From: JBBIWA01 sp037439425
GTDB lineage: Bacteria; Acidobacteriota; Blastocatellia; RBC074
NCBI GenBank assembly: GCA_037439425.1
Contig: JBBIWA010000006.1
Span: 1-64,000, forward strand
Direction: 5' to 3'
Length of the DNA: 64,000 bases
Below are positions 36,585-46,670 of this stretch, piece by piece (within the stretch, counting starts at the first letter, position 1; the number at the start of each line of letters is the position of its first letter). Both the position numbers and the translations under genes were made by a program. The notes below the pieces were generated by a model. It saw only the letters and a list, made by a program, of their open reading frames with translations, was not told the origin of the DNA and did not search any database.

Positions 36585-37406
36585 ATGTTCATTGATTCAC
36601 ACGCCCATCTCGACATGCCAGTCTACGACGCGGATCGCGCCGAGGTGATCGCGCGCGCCCGCGAAGCTGGCGTGACGACGTTTGTGGAGATTGCGGGAAG
36701 CGATGTTGCCAGAGGCTCACTGGAAGCTGGATTGCGCCTCGCCGAGCAATATCCGTTCGTCTATGCTGCCGTTGGCCTGCATCCGCACGAAGCGAGCTTG
36801 TACGATGAGGTAGTGGAGCGAAAATTGCTCGAATATAGCCAGCACGAAAAGGTCATTGGTTGGGGCGAGATTGGCCTCGATTATTACTATGACAATAGCC
36901 CGCGTGAGGTGCAACGGCGCGTCTTTCAGCGCCAACTGGAGCTGGCGCTGGATCGCCAGATGCCGGTCATCATTCACACGCGCGAAGCTGAAGATGAGAC
37001 GATTGAGATTTTGCGCAAGGCGTGGGCTGAAGGCGGCGGGGCGAAGCTGGGTGGAGTGTTCCACTGTTTCACTGGAACGCAGCGGCTGGCTGAGGCGGCA
37101 ATCGAGATGGGATTTATGATCTCTTTCTCTGGGGTTCTGACCTTCAAAAATGCTGAAGAGTTGCGCAAGCTGGCGCGCTGGCTGCCGCTGGAGAGGCTGT
37201 TGATTGAAACTGATTGTCCCTACTTGGCTCCGGTGCCCTATCGTGGCAAGCGGAATGAACCGGCTTATGTGCGCGCGACGGCAGATCGGTTGGCCGAGCT
37301 GCAGCGCGTCTCACTCGAAGAGATAGCACGAATCACCAGTGAAAACTTCTGGCGCTTATTTGGCCACCACAAGGTTGGACCGACAGGTGAGGGGCAGAAA
37401 AGTTAG
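36585..37406 (+). CDS. tatD: TatD-family metal-dependent nuclease/hydrolase
   Basis: A 273-residue cytosolic TIM-barrel hydrolase of the TatD family, with 3'-5' DNase activity reported for members. The metal-binding motifs are complete: DSHAHLD at the N-terminus, GLHPHE, GEIGLDYY, a HTREA segment, FHCFTGT and the closing IETDCPYLAPVP with a LERLLIET leading strand. Length is normal. It begins one base after the broken gene before it. The symbol stands for the family; bacteria usually hold several paralogues (TatD, YcfH, YjjV), and this looks more like the YcfH form. Confidence 0.9.
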   Translation: MFIDSHAHLDMPVYDADRAEVIARAREAGVTTFVEIAGSDVARGSLEAGLRLAEQYPFVYAAVGLHPHEASLYDEVVERKLLEYSQHEKVIGWGEIGLDYYYDNSPREVQRRVFQRQLELALDRQMPVIIHTREAEDETIEILRKAWAEGGGAKLGGVFHCFTGTQRLAEAAIEMGFMISFSGVLTFKNAEELRKLARWLPLERLLIETDCPYLAPVPYRGKRNEPAYVRATADRLAELQRVSLEEIARITSENFWRLFGHHKVGPTGEGQKS

Positions 37407-37445
37407 CTCATCTGCGATCTTGCCTGACGCTTCCCCGCAACCACA

Positions 37446-37474
37446 TTGACAATCCTCCAGCCTCAGGTTACAAC
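37446..37474 (+). promoter_or_regulatory. Possible sigma-70 promoter of the polyprenyl synthase gene
   Basis: A perfect TTGACA and TACAAC are spaced by 17 nt. It lies about 200 nt before the chosen start, leaving a long leader in which nothing further could be recognised. Confidence 0.4.
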
Positions 37475-37671
37475 TTGTGGCGCCCGGGCAAGAAAGAGAT
37501 GTGATACTTTCTTGACGAAAGCTCCAACGGTGAGTGAAATTCTCGCTCTAGGATTCATCGTGGAGGTGATGGCCTGCTTCCCAGTCATTATCAGTGTGCT
37601 ACTGAGTTGGCCGATCAGATGAGGTCAACCGTGCAGTTTGCCAACTACCGGACGAATTGAGAACTCCAGAG

Positions 37672-38688
37672 ATGCCAGACCTCGTTGCAGTCACCGCCCC
37701 CCGTGAAGCGCAAGCAGAGGCAGCGCAAGCCTTCCGCCTGATTTGCCGTGAACTGGCCGAGGTGGAAGCAGAGCTTGAGCGCCAGGCCCGCTCAAATATC
37801 CGGGTCATTGCGCATATTGGCCGCTATCTATATCGATCTGGCGGCAAGCGCGTACGCCCGGCCTTGCTCGTGCTTGCTGCCAAAGTCTTCGGCGAGGAGG
37901 TCGATGATAGCATCATTCGCATGGCCGCGGTTATGGAGTTCCTGCACACGGCGACGCTGGTTCACGATGACATCATTGATGGAGCTGAGATGCGGCGCGG
38001 GCGCAAAGCCGTCTCAGCGCGCTGGGGCAACGATATTGCTGTGCTGATGGGAGATTGGCTCTACATGTCAGCCTTCGAGACCTCGCTCCGGCAGCGCCAT
38101 CTGGAGATCCTGGATGTGCTCACTGAAGCCACACGCAAGATGATTGAGGGAGAGCTGATTCAACTGACCCTGGTCGGCAACATGCACATTACCGAAGAAC
38201 AGCACTTTGACATTGTGCGTCGTAAGACAGGTTCTCTCTTCAGTGCCAGTTGCCACATTGGCGGCATTCTGCGCGGCGCCAGTGAACTGGAGAAGACTGC
38301 GCTGGCCAGTTATGGACTCAATCTCGGCATCGCCTTCCAGCTCACAGACGACTTGCTGGATTTTACCTCTAATATCGAAAGACTGGGCAAACCCGTTCTG
38401 AGCGATTTGCGTGAAGGCAAACTCACCTTGCCCCTGATTCGTCTCCTTGGCAAACATCCTCACTTTGCCCCGATGGTACGAGCCGCGATGGAGGAAGAGG
38501 AGGGGCGCACCAAGCAGGCAGAAAAGGTCTTGGCAATTCTCAGCAATTATGGTGAACTTGAGCAGGCGCGCACCGAAGCTTACACTTATGCGGTGCGGGC
38601 CCAGGAAGCGCTCGTGCCTCTGCCCGATAATCAGTACCGAACCGCACTGGCCGAGATTGCACAGTTTATTGTTAAGCGCGATCGATGA
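37672..38688 (+). CDS. Trans-polyprenyl diphosphate synthase
   Basis: A 338-residue long-chain prenyl transferase that adds isopentenyl units to an allylic diphosphate to make quinone side chains or similar. Both aspartate-rich motifs are present: HDDIIDGAEMRRG (about residues 98-110) and QLTDDLLDF (about 225-233), and the GGKRVRPAL motif is near 55. It resembles octaprenyl/heptaprenyl synthases; chain length cannot be read with confidence. A TTG five codons upstream is an alternative start. The downstream HARE-HTH gene begins 56 bp later. Confidence 0.9.
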   Translation: MPDLVAVTAPREAQAEAAQAFRLICRELAEVEAELERQARSNIRVIAHIGRYLYRSGGKRVRPALLVLAAKVFGEEVDDSIIRMAAVMEFLHTATLVHDDIIDGAEMRRGRKAVSARWGNDIAVLMGDWLYMSAFETSLRQRHLEILDVLTEATRKMIEGELIQLTLVGNMHITEEQHFDIVRRKTGSLFSASCHIGGILRGASELEKTALASYGLNLGIAFQLTDDLLDFTSNIERLGKPVLSDLREGKLTLPLIRLLGKHPHFAPMVRAAMEEEEGRTKQAEKVLAILSNYGELEQARTEAYTYAVRAQEALVPLPDNQYRTALAEIAQFIVKRDR

Positions 38689-38744
38689 TTACCCCAGCCG
38701 TTGGACCAGGTTAGGGTGTAACTGCGAGCTCAAAGCCGAATCTC

Positions 38745-39314
<570 letters not shown>

Positions 39315-39380
39315 GTCTACTCCTTGCATGTCCTTACTGACTGACATATCCCAGCCCCCTCACTCAGTCTACTAGGCGTT

Positions 39381-39983
39381 ATGGCCGAACACGAGATCGA
39401 AGTCAAACTTCGCTGCGATAGCATTGAATGGCTCACCCAGGCAGGCATCTCCCTGGAGCTGGAGACGCCGCGCCATTTCGAGGACAACTGGTTGTTTGAT
39501 ACTGAGGACCGCCAGCTTGCGCAAAAGTCCTCTATCTTGCGCGTGCGCGCCGTCGGAGGTGCCGGCTTGCTGACTTATAAAGGAAAGGTGGCAACCGATG
39601 GGCCAAAATCCCAATTCAAGCTGCGGATGGAGATCGAGACCAGCCTGGGCGAGCCGAAGAAAGCGGTGGAGATTCTCAAGCGGCTTGGCTACCGCAGCTT
39701 CTTTCGCTATCAGAAGTACCGCACCATCTATCGAGCCTGGTTACCCAGCGGGGAATCACTGAGGCTAATGTTTGATGAGACGCCTCTTGGCAATTTTGTC
39801 GAGCTGGAGGGCGAAGAGCAGGTTCTCGCTCAGGCGGTCAGCTTGTTAGGCCTCAGCCCAGCAGACTACATCCTAGAAAGCTATCTGGCCTTGCAAGCTG
39901 AGCATTGTCGCCAGAAAGGGCAGCCTCTGGAAGACATGGTGTTTGGTCATGGATGGAACGAAGATAGCAAGCTGCGAAGATAG
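39381..39983 (+). CDS. CYTH-domain protein
   Basis: A 200-residue member of the CYTH (CyaB/thiamine-triphosphatase) superfamily, tunnel-fold enzymes acting on triphosphate groups. The diagnostic EHEIEVKL motif (ExExK) is at residues 3-10; further charged strands are FKLRMEIET, RYQKYRTIY and FVELEGEE. Activities in the family include class IV adenylate cyclase, inorganic triphosphatase and thiamine-triphosphatase; nothing here selects between them. It precedes the MurU-like gene by 31 bp and may be co-transcribed. Confidence 0.85.
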   Translation: MAEHEIEVKLRCDSIEWLTQAGISLELETPRHFEDNWLFDTEDRQLAQKSSILRVRAVGGAGLLTYKGKVATDGPKSQFKLRMEIETSLGEPKKAVEILKRLGYRSFFRYQKYRTIYRAWLPSGESLRLMFDETPLGNFVELEGEEQVLAQAVSLLGLSPADYILESYLALQAEHCRQKGQPLEDMVFGHGWNEDSKLRR

Positions 39984-40014
39984 GGAGTGAAGAAGAAGCC
40001 CTTGTGGGGTTGCA

Positions 40015-41007
40015 ATGCGCGCGATGATCTTAGCCGCTGGGTTTGGCACCAGGCTCTGGCCGCTGACGATTGGGCGTACCAAACCTGCCATCCCTTTTCT
40101 CAATCGCCCGCTGATTGCCTACACCATCGAGTACCTTCGGAGCTACGGAATTAAGGACCTGATTATCAATCTCCATCACGAGCCGGAGTCGGTGCGCGAG
40201 CAGATTGGAGACGGTGCGCGCTACGGAGTAAAGATCAACTATTCAATTGAGGAACCAGAGATCCTTGGCACCTCCGGCGCGCTCGACCGCGTGCGGCCAT
40301 TGCTCGAAAGTGAGACCTTTCTGGTAATCAATGGCAAGATAATCACCAACATTGATCTCGCCGCGGCTCTCACAACCCATCAGCAGCGAAAAGCACTGGC
40401 CACCCTGGTGCTGCGCCCCAATACCCAATACGAGCATTTCAGCGAGGTGAAGATCAACGATCAGGGAAACATTGTTGAGTTCGGCGGATTCCCATCTCAC
40501 ATTCAGGCGGCAGACCCAGAGGCTAGAGCCCCACTGATGTTCACGGGAATCCATATCATGGAACCGGGAATCTTTGACTACATCCCGCGCAATGTGGTTT
40601 CCGATTCGGTGCGTGACGTTTATCCAAAGGCAATAGCTGCCGGAGAGACGATTGCTGCACACCTGGCCGAAGGTGAATGGAAAGAGTTGAGCACGCTGGG
40701 GCGTTACCTGTCGGTCAGCCTGGAGTTTCTCCGCCGCCAAGGAGGCAGCTTTCTGACTGGTGAAGGCTGTGTCATTGAACCGGGTGCGCAGGTCATAGAC
40801 TCAATCCTGTGGCGGCGCGTCCGGGTTGAGCGCGGCGCGCGGCTGAGAGAATGCATTGTTGGCGATGAGGTGATCATCCCCGCTGGCGCAGATTTCAGAC
40901 ACGCGGCGATCGTCCCAGCTCAACTGGCTGCTGCCAGCCCGCGTCCGGAGAGGGCCATCCCCGGAGAGGTTGTCGGAGATAACCTTGTCGTCCCATTCGA
41001 GGAGTGA
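40015..41007 (+). CDS. MurU-like sugar-1-phosphate nucleotidyltransferase
   Basis: A 330-residue nucleotidyltransferase of the NTP_transferase family. AAGFGTRLWPLTIGRTKPAIPFLNRP at residues 7-31 gives the nucleotide loop and the signature lysine. The C-terminal 80 residues carry hexapeptide-like turns (CVIEPGAQVIDSILW, CIVGDEVIIPAGA). Position 107-109 reads GKI, where the family has GDI with the metal-binding Asp; here Lys108 replaces it, and a following D is N (IITN). The adjacent gene at 41188 is an AmgK-like kinase, so by neighbourhood this is the uridylyltransferase MurU of the MurNAc-salvage route. GMPP or RmlA-like activity is the alternative. Confidence 0.75.
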   Translation: MRAMILAAGFGTRLWPLTIGRTKPAIPFLNRPLIAYTIEYLRSYGIKDLIINLHHEPESVREQIGDGARYGVKINYSIEEPEILGTSGALDRVRPLLESETFLVINGKIITNIDLAAALTTHQQRKALATLVLRPNTQYEHFSEVKINDQGNIVEFGGFPSHIQAADPEARAPLMFTGIHIMEPGIFDYIPRNVVSDSVRDVYPKAIAAGETIAAHLAEGEWKELSTLGRYLSVSLEFLRRQGGSFLTGEGCVIEPGAQVIDSILWRRVRVERGARLRECIVGDEVIIPAGADFRHAAIVPAQLAAASPRPERAIPGEVVGDNLVVPFEE

Positions 41008-41187
41008 TACCATTCGAGCGTGGGTGTGATTGATGGGGAAGAAGGTGGAGCGAAAAAGGGTGATAAAAAAACACCTCATCCTTTATCCTCTCTACTTTCA
41101 CCCTTCGACTTTGCCCCCTTTCGGTTAGAGTTTCCCGCCCAGGCGACAAGTCCTCTATTCGCTGTTGCGAGAGCAGTGTGTGAGTTT

Positions 41188-42267
41188 ATGGCTGGCCAGA
41201 CTTCTGAAAGATACTTAGAAACAGCTGTGACAGGTGATCTGAGCGAGAAACGGGTACGCAGCTACGCGGCGCGGTATTTCGGCATTCGGCCTGAAGTGGT
41301 TGGTCTTGAGGCACTGACTCCGGATGCTTCGACCCGCAAGTATTATCGCATCTACGCTGAGGACAGGCCCAATCAGAGTTACATCGTCAGCCTTTACCCG
41401 GCGCCTTTTAACCCGCAAGACAATTCTTATCTTGACGTAACTCGCCTGTTCGAGCGCGCTGGGTTACCTGTGCCGCAGGTGATAGATGTGGCTGGGACAG
41501 AAGGGATCATTTTGCAGGAAGACCTGACTGATCGCAGCCTGGCGAAGTGGCTCAGTGAGGCGGCTGCCGCTGGTGATGAAGCAGGCATTGCGGAGATGTT
41601 GCGACGTGCCATTGAACTGATCGTCCGCATCCAGGCCGCTTCTGAGCTGGCGGTGACTTCTGGCTCAATTGCGGGTCGGCTGGCCTTTGATGAAGATAAA
41701 CTCTCCTGGGAGTTGAGCTTCTTCTTCGATCATTTCTTTGGTAGTTTTAGGCACCAAGACTTCTCCCCGGAGCAGGAGCGAGCGATCAAACGCGATCTGC
41801 AAGCCATTGCGGCGGAGCTGGCAGCGCGACCGCGGGTGCTTTGTCATCGTGACTACCATGCGATGAACTTGATGGTGGACGCTCGTGGGAGATTGCGGAT
41901 TATTGACTATCAGGACGCCCGCATGGGGCCGCTCACCTATGACTTGGTGGCACTGCTTGTCGAGCGGCGACTTGGGCCTCCCAGTGAGGCCTGGCTGACT
42001 CAGTATCAGAACTACTTTCTGCAAACGCGGATTGAGATGGGCTTGCCGCCACTTGAGGAGAGTGAATTCCGTTACGAGTTCAACCTGATGACCTTGCAGC
42101 GGCAGCTGAAGGCGACGGGGACATTTTCCTACCAAACTGGCGTGTGCGGGCGCGGCGAGTATTACGAAAAGTACATTGGGCCGGCCATCGCCACTGTGTT
42201 GCGAGCGATGCGCGCACCAGGGATGAAAGAGTATCCCGCGCTGCAAGCGGCGCTGGAAGAGCTGTAA
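41188..42267 (+). CDS. AmgK-like anomeric amino-sugar kinase
   Basis: A 359-residue kinase of the aminoglycoside-phosphotransferase fold. LTPDASTRKYYRI is near residue 30, matching the DASFRRYFR block of AmgK; the catalytic loop is LCHRDYHAMNLMV and the metal loop IIDYQDARMGPLTYDLVALL, again of AmgK type (FQDAxxGPxxYDL). AmgK phosphorylates MurNAc and GlcNAc at the anomeric carbon in the salvage pathway from cell-wall turnover to UDP-MurNAc. The partner MurU acts next; a MurU-like gene lies 180 bp upstream. The start ATG at 41188 is chosen over a longer open frame that lacks conserved residues. Substrate is inferred from family and context. Confidence 0.78.
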   Translation: MAGQTSERYLETAVTGDLSEKRVRSYAARYFGIRPEVVGLEALTPDASTRKYYRIYAEDRPNQSYIVSLYPAPFNPQDNSYLDVTRLFERAGLPVPQVIDVAGTEGIILQEDLTDRSLAKWLSEAAAAGDEAGIAEMLRRAIELIVRIQAASELAVTSGSIAGRLAFDEDKLSWELSFFFDHFFGSFRHQDFSPEQERAIKRDLQAIAAELAARPRVLCHRDYHAMNLMVDARGRLRIIDYQDARMGPLTYDLVALLVERRLGPPSEAWLTQYQNYFLQTRIEMGLPPLEESEFRYEFNLMTLQRQLKATGTFSYQTGVCGRGEYYEKYIGPAIATVLRAMRAPGMKEYPALQAALEEL

Positions 42268-42341
42268 CCTGGGCGGCGGATGCCAACTCTGACGATGACC
42301 TGGGGGAGAGCATAACGCTTGCCATCTTCAGGGCTCGATAG

Positions 42342-43661
42342 ATGACTCATATGGCACAAACGTATATCTCTGAAATTTCCAAACATCTAGGTGAGGAAGT
42401 AACGCTCAAAGGCTGGCTTTACAACAAGCGTTCAAGCGGCAAGCTCAACTTTCTCGAGATCCGCGATGGGACAGGCATCATCCAGGGTATCGTCTCCCAA
42501 AAAGACGTCGGCGAGCAATGTTGGGATGACTCTGAACGGGTGACCCAGGAGTCTTCAATCATCGTTTGGGGAGTCCCGCGCGAGCATCCGAGGAGGCCGG
42601 GCATTTACGAACTCGATGTCCGAGATATGCAGATCGTGCAGCTGGCGCATGATTACCCGATCACCCCCAAGGAGCATGGCGTCGAGTTTCTGATGGACCA
42701 TCGACACCTGTGGCTGCGCTCACGCCGCCAGCATGCGATTCTGCGGGTGCGGCACGAAGTCGTTCGCGCTGTGCGTGACTTCTTTGACAATCAGGGCTTT
42801 ACTCTCTGCGATACGCCAATCTTCACGCCGGCCGCGTGCGAGGGCACAACGACGCTGTTTGAGGTCGCTTACTTTGATGAGAAGGCATATCTTACGCAAT
42901 CAGGTCAACTTTACAACGAAGCGACTGCAGCCGCCTTCGGGAAAGTCTACTGTTTCGGTCCGACCTTCCGCGCGGAGAAATCAAAGACGCGCCGCCACCT
43001 AACTGAATTCTGGATGGTTGAGCCTGAGGTCGCTTACGCCAAGCTGGATGATATTATGGTGCTGGCCGAGGATTTTATCACCTATGTAGTTGGGCGCGTG
43101 CTTGAGACCCGGAAGGAAGAACTCAAGACCCTTGAGCGTGACACGAGCAAGTTGGAGCATATTGCGCCGCCCTTTCTTCGGCTACATTACGATGAAGCAG
43201 TGAAACTACTTCAGCAAGGCCACGCTGAGGGCAAACTGGAACATCGTTTCGAGTGGGGGAGTGATTTCGGTTCGCCTGATGAGACTTATCTCTCCAGCTT
43301 GTTTGACAAGCCTGTGATGGTGCATCGCTACCCGTCGGCAGTCAAGGCCTTCTACATGGAACCAGACCCGGAACGACCTGAGCTGGCCCTCTGTGTGGAT
43401 GTGTTGGCGACTGAGGGTTACGGCGAAGTCATCGGTGGTGGCGAACGCGCCTCGTCGCTTGAATTGTTGCTCAAGCGGATTCATGAACATGGTTTACCGG
43501 AGCAGGCTTTCGATTGGTATCTCGATTTGCGTAGGTATGGAAGCGTACCGCACGCCGGGTTCGGCATGGGAATAGAACGCGCCGTCGCCTGGATCTGCGG
43601 TCTGGAGCATGTTCGCGAAACTATCCCCTTCCCGCGTATGCTCTATCGGCTGAAACCTTAA
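42342..43661 (+). CDS. asnS: Asparaginyl-tRNA synthetase
   Basis: A 439-residue class IIb synthetase. An N-terminal OB-fold anticodon domain (VTLKGWLYNKRSSGKLNFLEIRDG) is followed by the catalytic core: FDNQGFTLCDTPIFTPAACEG, motif 2 FRAEKSKTRRHLTEFWMVEPE, and motif 3 GFGMGIERAVAWICG. The residues TEFWMVEPE and the absence of AspRS-type flips favour asparagine over aspartate. An additional ATG three codons in is possible. Having AsnRS means Asn-tRNA can be made directly. Confidence 0.93.
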   Translation: MTHMAQTYISEISKHLGEEVTLKGWLYNKRSSGKLNFLEIRDGTGIIQGIVSQKDVGEQCWDDSERVTQESSIIVWGVPREHPRRPGIYELDVRDMQIVQLAHDYPITPKEHGVEFLMDHRHLWLRSRRQHAILRVRHEVVRAVRDFFDNQGFTLCDTPIFTPAACEGTTTLFEVAYFDEKAYLTQSGQLYNEATAAAFGKVYCFGPTFRAEKSKTRRHLTEFWMVEPEVAYAKLDDIMVLAEDFITYVVGRVLETRKEELKTLERDTSKLEHIAPPFLRLHYDEAVKLLQQGHAEGKLEHRFEWGSDFGSPDETYLSSLFDKPVMVHRYPSAVKAFYMEPDPERPELALCVDVLATEGYGEVIGGGERASSLELLLKRIHEHGLPEQAFDWYLDLRRYGSVPHAGFGMGIERAVAWICGLEHVRETIPFPRMLYRLKP

Positions 43662-43754
43662 TCTCCAGGGCGTTGCTACTTCTGAAGGGAGGCTTGATTA
43701 TCCTGGAAGGTTATCGCGATTAGTCTGTGAGCCTATAAACAGGAGGAGGGATAA

Positions 43755-44474
43755 ATGGCAACCAAGAATGAGTTTTCACAAGAACCAGAGGCTCCCAGCT
43801 ACAGACCCCCAATTGCTCAGTGGTTAAGCGAATTCGAAGAGAAGGTTGCCCACGAGTTCCAGCAGCGCACAGGGCTTGACTACAAAGCGACCATTGCTAA
43901 AGCGATTGAAGCGGCTGAACCGCGCCCCGGGATGCAAGTCCTGGACGTCGCCACCGGTACGGGCGTGATCGCGCGCCAATTGGTGGGTCTAATCGGCACC
44001 CGGGGGAAGATTATAGGTGTGGACGACACCGAAGAGATGGTTGAGCGCGCGCGCCTCAGTGCTCAGTCAGCAGGCCTCAGCCGCCGGATTGAGTTTCGTC
44101 TGGCGGCAGCCGAGAGCCTGCCCTTCGATGATGAGAGCTTTGATTTGGTGACTTGTACGCTGGCTTTCCACCGCCTGGAAGGGCAGGCTTTCATCAATGA
44201 AGCCTACCGCGTGCTTAAGCCTGGCGGACGTTTAGTGATCGCAGACGAACTAGCACCGCAGAGCGAAAACAATGGATTGCGCCTGAAGCTCAGACGCAAC
44301 TACTACCAATTCATCGTGCGGGATCAAAAAGAGGCGGCTGCGCGCTTCTATTCTGCAGAAGAGGTGATCAAGATGCTGGCCGAAGCTGGCTTCCGCCAGC
44401 ATGTGGTTATCGGTTTGCGGCAGCAACGCAGCAAACACACCAGGATCTTTTCACTGATCAGGGCAATCAAATAG
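43755..44474 (+). CDS. Class I SAM-dependent methyltransferase
   Basis: A 239-residue methyltransferase of the UbiE/ArsM-like class. The SAM motif VLDVATGTGVIARQL lies around residues 61-75, IIGVDDTEEMVERA follows, then AESLPFDDESFDLVTCTLAFHRL, and RVLKPGGRLVIADEL as the final core motif. The substrate is unknown. AGGAGGAGGG precedes the ATG. The arginase gene begins 24 bp after its stop, so they may share a transcript. Confidence 0.85.
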   Translation: MATKNEFSQEPEAPSYRPPIAQWLSEFEEKVAHEFQQRTGLDYKATIAKAIEAAEPRPGMQVLDVATGTGVIARQLVGLIGTRGKIIGVDDTEEMVERARLSAQSAGLSRRIEFRLAAAESLPFDDESFDLVTCTLAFHRLEGQAFINEAYRVLKPGGRLVIADELAPQSENNGLRLKLRRNYYQFIVRDQKEAAARFYSAEEVIKMLAEAGFRQHVVIGLRQQRSKHTRIFSLIRAIK

Positions 44475-44498
44475 CGAGCTGATTTTAAAGGTGAAGTG

Positions 44499-45413
44499 AT
44501 GGCAAAGAAGAAAGTGACGATTATCGGGGTGTTGATGGATTTAGGTGCAGACCGGCGCGGAGTAGATATGGGCCCCTCGGCTTTGCGCGTGGCCGATCTG
44601 AATGAACGTTTGGCCGCGCTGGGCTATGAGGTGGTAGATGAGGGCAATATCAGTGTGCGCAATCCGGAGATGTTACGCGTTGGTGATAGCAAGGTGAAAT
44701 ACCTGCCTGAGATCGCTGCAGCCAGTCAGCAACTGGCTGATAGGGTTGAAGCGATCTTGGAGAGCGGAGCAATCCCGCTCGTCCTGGGGGGCGATCATTC
44801 CATCGCTATTGGCAGTGTCGCCGGTCTGTCGGCTTTTTACCGTAAGCGCGATCAGCGAGTAGGCGTCATCTGGTTCGATGCCCATGGGGATATGAATACG
44901 CCTGAAACCTCGCCTTCGGGTAACATTCACGGCATGCCTTTCGCCGCTATTCTCGGCAAGGGGGCGCGAGAATTAACGCATGTCAGTGGTTTTGCCCCCA
45001 AGGTCTATCCAGAAGATTGCGTGCTGATCGGCACCCGCAGCGTGGATCCAGAGGAAGCTGTAGCGCTCAAATCTTCAGGGGTCCGCGTCGTGACAATGCG
45101 CGAGCTAGATGAGCGAGGGATGAGCGCGGTGATGGACGAAGCAATGTGGCTGGCTTCGCGGCGCACAGCTGGTTTCCACGTAACTATGGATATGGATTTC
45201 GTTGATCCTGATTTCGCGCCGGGAGTTGGGACTCCGGTTCCAGGGGGGCCAACTTATCGTGAGAGCCATCTGGCCATGGAGAAGATTGCCGATTCAGGCA
45301 AGATGCTCTCATTTGAGCTAACAGAGGTTAATCCGGTGCTTGACATTGCTAATCGCACGGCTGAACTCGGAGTTCAGCTCATCTTGTCGGCATTTGGGAA
45401 AAAGATCATGTAA
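44499..45413 (+). CDS. rocF: Arginase
   Basis: A 304-residue ureohydrolase that cuts arginine to ornithine and urea with a dimanganese site. The metal ligands are GGDHSIAIG, WFDAHGDMNTP and DMDFVDPDFAPG. The GNIHGMP segment and the opening GADRRGVDMGPSALR are those of arginases rather than agmatinases. ATG is preferred to the preceding in-frame GTG; AAAGGTGA precedes it. Length is normal. Confidence 0.93.
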   Translation: MAKKKVTIIGVLMDLGADRRGVDMGPSALRVADLNERLAALGYEVVDEGNISVRNPEMLRVGDSKVKYLPEIAAASQQLADRVEAILESGAIPLVLGGDHSIAIGSVAGLSAFYRKRDQRVGVIWFDAHGDMNTPETSPSGNIHGMPFAAILGKGARELTHVSGFAPKVYPEDCVLIGTRSVDPEEAVALKSSGVRVVTMRELDERGMSAVMDEAMWLASRRTAGFHVTMDMDFVDPDFAPGVGTPVPGGPTYRESHLAMEKIADSGKMLSFELTEVNPVLDIANRTAELGVQLILSAFGKKIM

Positions 45414-45481
45414 TTGCTGGATGTGAAGCCTGCCCCTGTTTCCTTCCACTTGCAGTCCAGAGTTATTTGGCGGAGAAAGTT

Positions 45482-46591
45482 TTGTCGCAGAAGTTAAGAG
45501 TTGGAGTGATTTTTGGCGGACGATCGGGCGAGCACGAGGTGTCGCTCCGCTCGGCTGAGTCTGTAATCAACGCGCTTGATAAGAATAAATACGAGGTGAT
45601 CCCCATTGCCATCACTAAACAAGGCAAGTGGCTGACTTCGCGTGAAGCGCCGAATCTACTGCCGGGTGCAGTGATGGAGATGGCAGATCAGCGCGTAGCG
45701 CTCTTTGGCGATCCGACCGAGCGGGGGCTGGCTCGTTTTAGTCGCGAAAGCAGAGCTGAAGAGCGAGAACCGCTTGATGTCATCATTCCAGTTTTACACG
45801 GAACCTACGGCGAGGATGGCACGATCCAAGGGCTATTTGAGATGGCTGACATACCCTATGTTGGCTGTGGTGTGCTGGCTTCGGCTGTCGGAATGGATAA
45901 GGTGATCATGAAGCGGCTCTTCAAGGAGGCTGGGCTACCGATCGTTGACTACACTTACTTTCTGCGAACCCAGTGGGAAGCAGAACCGCAGCGGGTTGAG
46001 GCTCGCGTGATTGAGGAGATTGGATTTCCGTGCTTTGTCAAACCGGCCAATCTCGGGTCTTCAGTAGGAGTCTCAAAGGTAACTGAGAGAGAGAAACTGC
46101 CGGCTGCCATTACCATTGCTGCTCGCTACGACCGCAAAGTTGTCGTCGAGCGCGGAGTGGACGCCCGTGAGATTGAGGTTAGTATTCTGGGCAACGATGA
46201 GCCAATTGCCAGCCTTCCAGGAGAGATTGTGCCAGTGACGGCGGAGTTTTATGACTACCGTGCTAAGTACATTGATGATGACGGAGCGCAACTGCTAATC
46301 CCTGCACCACTTTCTCAGGAGACTACGGCTGAATTGCAACGGCTTGCGATTCGAGCCTTTCAGGCGATAGATGGCTCAGGGCTGGCGCGGGTAGACTTTT
46401 TCCTTGAACGCGCTTCGGGCCAGATTCTAGTCAACGAAATCAACACTATGCCCGGCTTCACTTCAATCAGTATGTATCCCAAGTTGTGGGAAGCCAGTGG
46501 CATCTCCTATAGTGAACTGATTGATCGTCTTATTGAGCTGGCGCTCGAACGCCACCGTGAGAAGGCGCGCAATGTGACAAGTTACGGTTGA
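45482..46591 (+). CDS. ddl: D-alanine--D-alanine ligase
   Basis: A 369-residue ATP-grasp ligase that makes the D-Ala-D-Ala end of peptidoglycan precursors. The opening GGRSGEHEVSLRSAES and the GTYGEDGTIQGLFEM, PANLGSSVGVSKV and ARVDFF...INTMPGFT blocks are all present. No ATG is available near the start; the TTG at 45482 follows GGAG with a 6-nt spacer and is chosen over the TTG 15 nt earlier. A strong terminator lies after it. With dapF and the AmgK/MurU-like pair it gives this window a cell-wall theme. Confidence 0.93.
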   Translation: MSQKLRVGVIFGGRSGEHEVSLRSAESVINALDKNKYEVIPIAITKQGKWLTSREAPNLLPGAVMEMADQRVALFGDPTERGLARFSRESRAEEREPLDVIIPVLHGTYGEDGTIQGLFEMADIPYVGCGVLASAVGMDKVIMKRLFKEAGLPIVDYTYFLRTQWEAEPQRVEARVIEEIGFPCFVKPANLGSSVGVSKVTEREKLPAAITIAARYDRKVVVERGVDAREIEVSILGNDEPIASLPGEIVPVTAEFYDYRAKYIDDDGAQLLIPAPLSQETTAELQRLAIRAFQAIDGSGLARVDFFLERASGQILVNEINTMPGFTSISMYPKLWEASGISYSELIDRLIELALERHREKARNVTSYG

Positions 46592-46605
46592 GCGCCACAA
46601 GACAA

Positions 46606-46645
46606 AGGGCGAGAAAGAGTGGCTCATCCTCGCCCTCAAATTTTT
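46606..46645 (+). terminator. Rho-independent terminator after ddl
   Basis: An 8-bp stem, AGGGCGAG and CTCGCCCT, with a 15-nt loop is followed by CAAATTTTTGAT. It lies between convergent genes and begins 15 bp after the ddl stop. Confidence 0.75.
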
Positions 46646-46670
46646 GATCATTATCATTAAAAGTAGCTAG

